This document shows, piece after piece, positions 7,472 to 11,777 of a DNA stretch of 11,777 nt. Each line of letters opens with the position of its first letter. Within the stretch, counting starts at the first letter, position 1. Position numbers and translations under genes: made by a program. Source of the DNA: Merdiplasma sp964643295 (GTDB lineage Bacteria > Bacillota > Clostridia > Lachnospirales > Lachnospiraceae). The stretch spans positions 1 to 11,777 of the forward strand of contig CAZXSN010000085.1 of the NCBI GenBank assembly GCA_964643295.1, given 5' to 3'. The notes under the pieces are model-generated. The model did no database searches. It saw only the letters and a program-made list of their open reading frames with translations, and was not told the origin of the DNA.

Positions 7472-7503
7472 GGCGGTTTGAAAGGCAGCCTTTTTAAACC
7501 GCC
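7472..7503 (-). promoter_or_regulatory. Second hairpin just downstream of acsB
   Basis: GGCGGTTT (7472-7479) pairs with AAACCGCC (7496-7503). The loop has its own small stem, AAAGG with CCTTT around CAG. On the transcript it is followed by GTTTTACC, only a weak T-run, so it could be a leaky terminator for acsB. It lies 13 bases past the acsB stop codon and 2 bases from the next hairpin. Confidence 0.6.
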
Positions 7504-7516
7504 TTCGCTAGCTTTC

Positions 7517-9643
7517 TTACATCATCGGCTCCATGGAGAGCGCCGGATGACCTTTCTCTTCCAGGAACGCCAGCAGGGTTTCCGGATCTTCGGCGATCGT
7601 CTCATCACCGATCATATCGACAAAGTTGTCGATGCCGTACAGTTCCTTCGCGGTCTGGTTCAGCCTCTCCGCGACGGATTCCTTCAGCTCCTTCGGCATC
7701 CACACGATCCTGCCGACGCCGCCTTCCGCCTTCATGAACTTCTTCGAGGCGATGAAATGGCGCCCGTGGCCCATGAAGCCCGGAGTCTGCACACCGCCGC
7801 CGGTCATGGAGGCCAGCTCGGAGAAGGTCATGCCGATCGGGGTCATGCCCGCGTACTCACGGTTCGCGATGCACACGCCGTTCGAGAGCGGCTCGATGCC
7901 GCAGATGCACTCAAAGCAGCCGCAGCTCGTCATCGGCTTCTCGATGATCGAATACAGGGAGACATCATCCAGAGCACCCTGCGAGAACTTGCGGACCGCC
8001 TCGTTGACATCCTCATACTCACCGATCCTCTCATCAATTACGCGCTCCTTGGTGATCACCTGGCAGGGGCCTTCCGGCTGCAGCTCATTGGTCGCCTTTG
8101 CGTCAAGCCAGGAGACAGCACCGCACAGACCTAACCGTTCCGGCGTTACCACGCACACATGGGACGGGGAGAATGCCTGGCACATGATGCAGCTGTAGTA
8201 CACATCCACGCTCTCATCGGTTAAGGTGTTCAGCCGCTCGTCACGCTTGTCAAACGCCGGGATCGCCAGCTCATGGCGAAGTCTCTTGCAGTCTTCCGGA
8301 ACCGTGTAGATCTTCACCTGACACTTATCGACAACCGCTGCGAACTCGCTCTTCACACGGGCATAGAGCACCTCGCCTAAGTGTTTTAAACGGAACCCGG
8401 CATTGAACGTATCCTTGCTGATACGGATACGGATCATATCCCGCTGTCCGGTATGCATCGTACCCTCGATGCAGTTGATATAGCTGTGGAACTTCCGCTC
8501 GAAAACGGGCTCGAAGTCGCTCTGCATGTTCTTGCCGGCCACTTCCACCACATATCCGATGCACTGTTTGGAGCCCACCGGCATCGTGTCGATGTCCGGT
8601 CCGATCAGTTCGATCTTGTGATCCTCGATCTCGGACGCTTCCCTCGTCTTCACCAGCTCGAAGCAGTCCACACGGGAGCCGTCGAACTCCACCTGCATAT
8701 CGCCGCGGCGGATGATCTCGCCCTCGAACGCGGAAGCGAAGGCCACCGGAATATCGATGTTCGTGATTTTGATCTTGATATCTCTGGCTTCCAGGGAGGT
8801 CGCGTTGAACTTGGAGACATCCTCCTGCACGATCAGGCTCTTCGGCACACGCCAGAACCCTGCCTCGTTCGTCACAACCGGGAAACCTAAGGCGATGGCG
8901 CAGGCACCGTGTGCCACGATCACGGGATCAAGCGGTGCGAACGCATTGACAAAAGCAAGCAGACGCTTAAAGGTGTACTCCATCACACCCTTCGCATCGC
9001 CGGGCTGCACGTTGCCGAAAATCATGGCCACACGAACTGCCACCGAAAGAACATGCGCAACGCTGGTGATCTCATCGCCGATCGGCACCACACGCACACT
9101 CTTGCCGGTCTTGTATCCCATCTGCTCGCACTGTCCGATGATGCCGCCCACCAGGGTCACTAAGTTGCCCTGGGCCTGATAGCTCTTTACCAGTGCCACG
9201 CCCTCTTCCGGGGTAGGAGCCGCGCCGATGATGACCGCCACGCCCGGGATATCCCCGGTTACCAGCGGAACGCCCTGCTCACGCACGTAGGCATCGCCTA
9301 AAAAGCCGTAGCGCGGTTCCGCGTAAGGATTGGCGCCGTCCAGATATTTTAAGGATTCAATAATCTCCGAGCAGATCGCGGTAGCGATACCGGATTCAAA
9401 GGCATCATTCAGTCTCTGATTCCTGGTCATCTTGGATTTGGCCACAGCGAGGGCATCCTTCATCTCTCCTAAGTTGCCCACCTTGGTGCCGGTCATCGCA
9501 TAATAAAACGGCAGACTGTATGCGGTATCCGGCAGGGAAACCGCCTTGTCCGAACCGTGCTTGGCAATCGCGGCATTTAAGGCCTCCTCCGCCTGCGCAT
9601 ACACGGTGTCATTTCCTTGGAATATATAGTCAAATAAAGTCAC
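7517..9643 (-). CDS. acsB: Acetyl-CoA synthase catalytic subunit
   Basis: AcsB joins a methyl group from AcsCD, CO and CoA into acetyl-CoA at the nickel-containing A-cluster. With a GTG start at 9643 it has 708 residues, about 20 fewer than the Moorella enzyme, all missing at the N-terminus. The A-cluster ligands are all present with Moorella spacing: C485, C488, C497 and C507 for the [4Fe-4S] cubane (CIMCQAFSPSHVC...GLCGAVSW), and C574-G575-C576 for the nickel sites (MTSCGCFE). Also typical are GPDID, HTGQRD, AGMTPIGMTFS, TPGFMGHGRHF and the C-terminal EEKGHPALSM. GGAAAGGAG lies 8 bases before the GTG. A longer frame from a GTG at 9721 has no usable ribosome binding site. It lies 97 bases after the CODH-like fragment, where an intact acsA would be expected. 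The enzyme itself looks fully functional. Confidence 0.96.
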   Translation of the reverse strand: MTLFDYIFQGNDTVYAQAEEALNAAIAKHGSDKAVSLPDTAYSLPFYYAMTGTKVGNLGEMKDALAVAKSKMTRNQRLNDAFESGIATAICSEIIESLKYLDGANPYAEPRYGFLGDAYVREQGVPLVTGDIPGVAVIIGAAPTPEEGVALVKSYQAQGNLVTLVGGIIGQCEQMGYKTGKSVRVVPIGDEITSVAHVLSVAVRVAMIFGNVQPGDAKGVMEYTFKRLLAFVNAFAPLDPVIVAHGACAIALGFPVVTNEAGFWRVPKSLIVQEDVSKFNATSLEARDIKIKITNIDIPVAFASAFEGEIIRRGDMQVEFDGSRVDCFELVKTREASEIEDHKIELIGPDIDTMPVGSKQCIGYVVEVAGKNMQSDFEPVFERKFHSYINCIEGTMHTGQRDMIRIRISKDTFNAGFRLKHLGEVLYARVKSEFAAVVDKCQVKIYTVPEDCKRLRHELAIPAFDKRDERLNTLTDESVDVYYSCIMCQAFSPSHVCVVTPERLGLCGAVSWLDAKATNELQPEGPCQVITKERVIDERIGEYEDVNEAVRKFSQGALDDVSLYSIIEKPMTSCGCFECICGIEPLSNGVCIANREYAGMTPIGMTFSELASMTGGGVQTPGFMGHGRHFIASKKFMKAEGGVGRIVWMPKELKESVAERLNQTAKELYGIDNFVDMIGDETIAEDPETLLAFLEEKGHPALSMEPMM

Positions 9644-9651
9644 TGTTTGTT

Positions 9652-9660
9652 CTCCTTTCC
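9652..9660 (-). promoter_or_regulatory. Ribosome binding site fixing the acsB GTG start
   Basis: GGAAAGGAG ends 8 bases before a GTG at 9643 that begins GTG-ACT-TTA (MTLFDYIFQG). The alternative GTG at 9721 has GGAG directly touching it, which leaves no spacer. The start of acsB is therefore GTG. Confidence 0.75.
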
Positions 9661-9740
9661 ATCCATAGCCGTCAGTTAAGGCCAGGGCTGTAAAATTGAC
9701 GGTACTTTTTCTCTTTTTCACTCCGCTGAAGTTCGAATCG

Positions 9741-10433
9741 TCAGATGGCGATTGCAGCCCTCTTCTTTTCGATGTCCGCGATCAGTGCATCTCCCAGTTC
9801 GTCTAAATTCGATGAGACCGTATGCTTCGCCTTTTCGCCGTCTTTTAGACCGCTTGCGGCGATCACATCCTCCAGGGAACCCTCATAGGGCATAATGCCG
9901 ATGAACGTATCCACCCCAAGGCCCACGAACGTGTTGCCCAGTTCCACCGCCTGTGCGGTCACACCCGCCGCATCGCAGCCGACCACCGGCAAAGCAGAGA
10001 CCTCCAGTCCGGAATCCGCAGATAAAGCCGTGGCAATGGTGACCACGTTTCCGATGTTCTCCAGTCCTCCTAAGGGGAGTACCGGCGGGATCTCGGCCAG
10101 TTCACAGACCCGTTTTAAGCCCGCGCCGCAAAGCTCCTTCGCTTCCGGATTCAAAAGTCCCGCTTCCTGCGCGACCGTGACCGGATAGCCGATGGCAAGC
10201 AGCACAATGTCGCTGGCGATCAGCTTCTTCATCAGGGCCACATATTCTCCTGTATCCCTGACGGAAGATCCGTCCGTGCCAAGCATCACGGCAGCTCCTC
10301 TCAAAACGCCGGAAGTCACGCATTCCAGCAGCGGCTTCGTGGTTCCGCCCGCGTCGACGTTCGAGTTACAGACACCGTTCAGCGCCTGGATGATATCGCC
10401 TACTTCCAGTTTGGGTAATCCAGAATCACTCAT
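9741..10433 (-). CDS. CODH (CooS/AcsA) C-terminal-domain-like protein without cluster ligands
   Basis: This 230-residue protein aligns only with the last third of the catalytic subunit of anaerobic nickel CODH. Matches in order are VGDIIQAL, KPLLECVTSGVLRGAA, LIASDIVLLAIG, AGLLNPEA, LKRVCELAEIPPVL, LGVDTFIGI and the ending IEKKRAAIAI. In active CooS this part supplies three C-cluster cysteines and a catalytic lysine. Here the equivalents appear to be T53 (LGTDG for xGCNN), Y83 (IGYPV for TGCAA), L124 (LGGLEN for MGSCVDN) and Q161 (TAQAVELG for SEKAVAIG). The domains with the B- and D-clusters and the remaining C-cluster ligands are absent. It therefore cannot oxidise CO by itself. An in-frame stop 14 codons upstream and no alternative start show that the N-terminus is not merely mis-called. 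The frame is clean, the C-terminus family-like, and a weak GAGG ribosome binding site precedes the ATG. Its position between cooC and acsB suggests an adaptor to AcsB, which is inference. Confidence 0.75.
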   Translation of the reverse strand: MSDSGLPKLEVGDIIQALNGVCNSNVDAGGTTKPLLECVTSGVLRGAAVMLGTDGSSVRDTGEYVALMKKLIASDIVLLAIGYPVTVAQEAGLLNPEAKELCGAGLKRVCELAEIPPVLPLGGLENIGNVVTIATALSADSGLEVSALPVVGCDAAGVTAQAVELGNTFVGLGVDTFIGIMPYEGSLEDVIAASGLKDGEKAKHTVSSNLDELGDALIADIEKKRAAIAI

Positions 10434-10482
10434 ATTTCTCGCCTCACTTTTCCTTTCTGATGATTGTTTGTATTACTTAACG

Positions 10483-10499
10483 AAGGGACCATCTCCCTT
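10483..10499 (-). promoter_or_regulatory. Small hairpin between cooC and the CODH-like gene
   Basis: AAGGGA and TCCCTT form a 6-bp stem around a 5-base loop inside the 103-base gap. It has no T-tract on the operon strand and overlaps the adjoining 11-bp direct repeat. It is a minor structure of uncertain relevance. Confidence 0.3.
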
Positions 10500-10516
10500 T
10501 TGTTTCCCTTTTGTTT
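10495..10516. repeat. Two perfect tandem copies of an 11-bp unit
   Basis: CCCTTTTGTTT occurs twice back to back (10495-10505 and 10506-10516) in the gap between cooC and the CODH-like gene. It looks like a local duplication that could vary in copy number between strains. No function is apparent. Confidence 0.6.
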
Positions 10517-10536
10517 ACAGTTTCCCTTTCCGCCTT

Positions 10537-11319
10537 TCAGAATGAGGGCTGCTTTTCCTTGCGGTCAATGAGTTCCTTGATCGTACGGATCTCTTTTACG
10601 GCAGACGGGCTGAAATCATACGGGGAAGCACCCTGTCTGTCCGCATCGATGACCTCCTCGCTGAAATGGATCAGTCCCAACAGATCCTTCGGCGGAATTA
10701 AGTTCCTCACAAAAGCCTCATCCTCCGGTCCGCGAATCTTGTTCGCAACCACACCCACCTGCTGTACACCCAGACCTTCTGCCAGGCGTTTGACGTTGTG
10801 GTAGGTCTGCACACTTCTGGCGCCCGGTTCGATCACCACCACAAACTGATCCATCCCCTGCGTCGTTCCCCGTCCCAGATGCTCCAGACCCGCCTCCATG
10901 TCCATGACGACCACGTCTGTGCTTCGCAGCATCAGGTGATTGATGATGCGCTTCAGCATCACATGCTCCGGGCAGACACAGCCGCTGTTCGCCGTCTCCA
11001 CCGTACCCAGAACGAGCAGTTTCACACCATTGCACATCCTTGCGTATTTATCCGGAATATCATCGACCTTGGGATTTAAGCGGAATACCTTGTTAAACTC
11101 ATCGGCCCCCGTGCGCTCCTCCACGAGCTTGCGCATCTTGGAGATCGGGATGATCTCAGAGAGTTCCTCCTCTGAAAATCCCAGCGCCAGGCCTAAGTTG
11201 GCATCCGGATCCACATCTGCCGCCAGCACATTTCTTCCCTCATCCGCATAAAGTCTCGCCAGGGTAGCAGCAAATGTCGTCTTTCCCACGCCTCCCTTTC
11301 CGGTAATCGCAATTTTCAT
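10537..11319 (-). CDS. cooC: CooC-family nickel-insertion ATPase for CODH/ACS
   Basis: This 260-residue MinD/NifH-type P-loop ATPase delivers nickel to CODH or, in the AcsF branch of the family, to ACS. The deviant Walker A motif GKGGVGKT is at 7-14 with the signature lysine K8. The switch/Walker B region is VVVMDMEAGLEHLGRG (136-151). The CooC-specific C-x-C pair that binds metal at the dimer interface is present as C114 and C116 in SGCVCPEH. The start at 11319 gives the classic MKIAITGKGG N-terminus. Its AAGGAG is only one base away, which is unusually close; an upstream GTG at 11343 would add 8 residues and cannot be fully excluded. It is the first gene of the operon. With no intact CODH nearby, nickel loading of AcsB is its most likely local role (inference). 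Confidence 0.9.
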   Translation of the reverse strand: MKIAITGKGGVGKTTFAATLARLYADEGRNVLAADVDPDANLGLALGFSEEELSEIIPISKMRKLVEERTGADEFNKVFRLNPKVDDIPDKYARMCNGVKLLVLGTVETANSGCVCPEHVMLKRIINHLMLRSTDVVVMDMEAGLEHLGRGTTQGMDQFVVVIEPGARSVQTYHNVKRLAEGLGVQQVGVVANKIRGPEDEAFVRNLIPPKDLLGLIHFSEEVIDADRQGASPYDFSPSAVKEIRTIKELIDRKEKQPSF

Positions 11320-11343
11320 TCTCCTTACGCTTCCCCTCTGCAC

Positions 11344-11777
11344 CGGTAACCCCCGGGTGCGTTTCTGCCCATCCGCACAGGAAATGTCTGGGAAAGATCC
11401 GCCTGTGCCGAACCTTTCCGGGACTCTCCAGCCTTCCTTATTCTGTGAATGCCTGTCAGCCTTTTTTGACTTTCAAATCCTTCCAGACAAAAGGAAAAAT
11501 GCGGCGAACAATTGTCTTTCGTTTCTCTGCCCGCCTGTCTGCCTCTTTTGCAGAAAGCAGCCGCAGGCTTACAGTTCGCTCACAGACGGGAGAAACAGCA
11601 TTTCCTGTTCCGTCCCTCCGCCCGTGAATGTTTCTTTTTACAATCCAATCAATAGTTTGATTACAGCGTCAAAAGCCAGAACCCACGGCATGCAAAGCAT
11701 GCAAGTGGGTGAAAAGGCTTATTGACGCACCCCAACATGAGGAAGAAGTGGGGCAGGGGCCCCATGAATTCCGAATG
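11344..11777. other. Gene-free region, probable leader of the acs operon
   Basis: No credible coding sequence was found on either strand. A 122-codon plus-strand frame here has no family resemblance and runs through the hairpin at 11666-11728. No convincing sigma-A promoter was seen on the minus strand, so the operon start may lie further right or use a weak or activated promoter. An imperfect hairpin (GGGAGAAACAG near 11588-11598 with CTGTTCC and TCCC near 11605-11616) and the long hairpin described separately are the main structures. No cobalamin riboswitch core was recognised. Confidence 0.5.
11666..11728. repeat. Long interrupted inverted repeat (24 paired bases, AAA loop)
   Basis: Four consecutive stems nest in one 63-base structure: GCGTCAA with TTGACGC, AAGCC with GGCTT, ACCCAC with GTGGGT and GCATGC with GCATGC around an AAA loop. 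Short internal loops separate them. A small hairpin flanks each side: AATCAA/TTGATT at 11647-11662 and CCCCA/TGGGG at 11730-11753. No T-tract follows on either strand, so it is not an ordinary terminator. It may be a dispersed palindromic repeat (REP- or MITE-like) or a structured RNA. The family is not recognised. Confidence 0.6.

Noticed and set aside
7478..8134. Plus-strand open frame of 218 codons opposite acsB
   Set aside because: It is antisense to the highly conserved AcsB C-terminal region, has no family resemblance and no ribosome binding site context. It is a shadow of a GC-rich gene. The same holds for the other long plus-strand frames over acsB, acsC, acsV and cooC.
9644..9721. 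Longer acsB starting at a GTG at 9721
   Set aside because: The GGAG there directly touches the start codon, whereas GGAAAGGAG lies at ideal spacing before the GTG at 9643. The extra 26 residues show no convincing family match.
9741..10433. A frameshifted or mis-started full-length acsA
   Set aside because: An in-frame stop lies 14 codons upstream of the ATG with no start between, and cooC ends only 103 bases away. There is no room for the missing roughly 400 residues, and no remnant of them is visible in any frame.
11344..11640. Cobalamin riboswitch in the operon leader
   Set aside because: It was looked for because the operon is cobamide-dependent, but no B12-box-like core or typical multi-stem arrangement was recognised.
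11357..11725. Plus-strand open frame of 122 codons at the right edge
   Set aside because: It has no recognisable domain, odd composition, and runs through the long palindromic hairpin. It is more likely chance.

Overview
The window comes from an acetogenic, moderately GC-rich Firmicute, most likely a gut Lachnospiraceae in the Blautia/Marvinbryantia neighbourhood. Evidence is a nearly complete acetyl-CoA synthase (ACS) / corrinoid protein gene set of the Wood-Ljungdahl pathway, strong AGGAGG-type ribosome binding sites, and protein sequences close to Moorella-type Acs proteins. The genus is an inference from gene style, not shown directly.

Layout: every gene lies on the minus strand, so transcription runs from right to left. 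From the right edge: a roughly 450-base stretch with no credible gene, containing a long interrupted hairpin (11666-11728) and the probable leader of the operon; cooC (nickel-insertion ATPase); a 230-residue protein that matches only the C-terminal domain of a CooS/AcsA carbon monoxide dehydrogenase (CODH) and has lost the metal-cluster ligands; acsB (acetyl-CoA synthase, all A-cluster ligands intact); acsD and acsC (the two corrinoid iron-sulfur protein subunits); acsE (methyltransferase); acsV (reductive activator of the corrinoid protein); a DUF3786 protein; and a membrane acyltransferase-3 protein separated from DUF3786 by one base. At the left edge, behind its own good sigma-A-type promoter, is the first part of fhs (formate--tetrahydrofolate ligase).

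How the parts work together: Fhs starts the methyl branch. AcsE passes the methyl group from methyl-tetrahydrofolate to the cobamide of AcsCD. AcsV re-reduces cobalt that has slipped to Co(II). AcsB joins the methyl group, CO and CoA. CooC probably loads nickel. The CO-producing enzyme (AcsA/CooS) would normally be encoded next to acsB, but here that slot holds only the degenerate CODH-like domain. A functional CODH must either be encoded elsewhere or be absent, as in Dehalococcoides.

The operon is punctuated by strong RNA hairpins: two between acsB and acsD, one between acsC and acsE, and a terminator-like one between acsE and acsV. They suggest graded expression or mRNA processing. The most interesting object is the ligand-less CODH domain protein. 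The DUF3786 protein, the coupled membrane acyltransferase and the right-edge hairpin are secondary leads.
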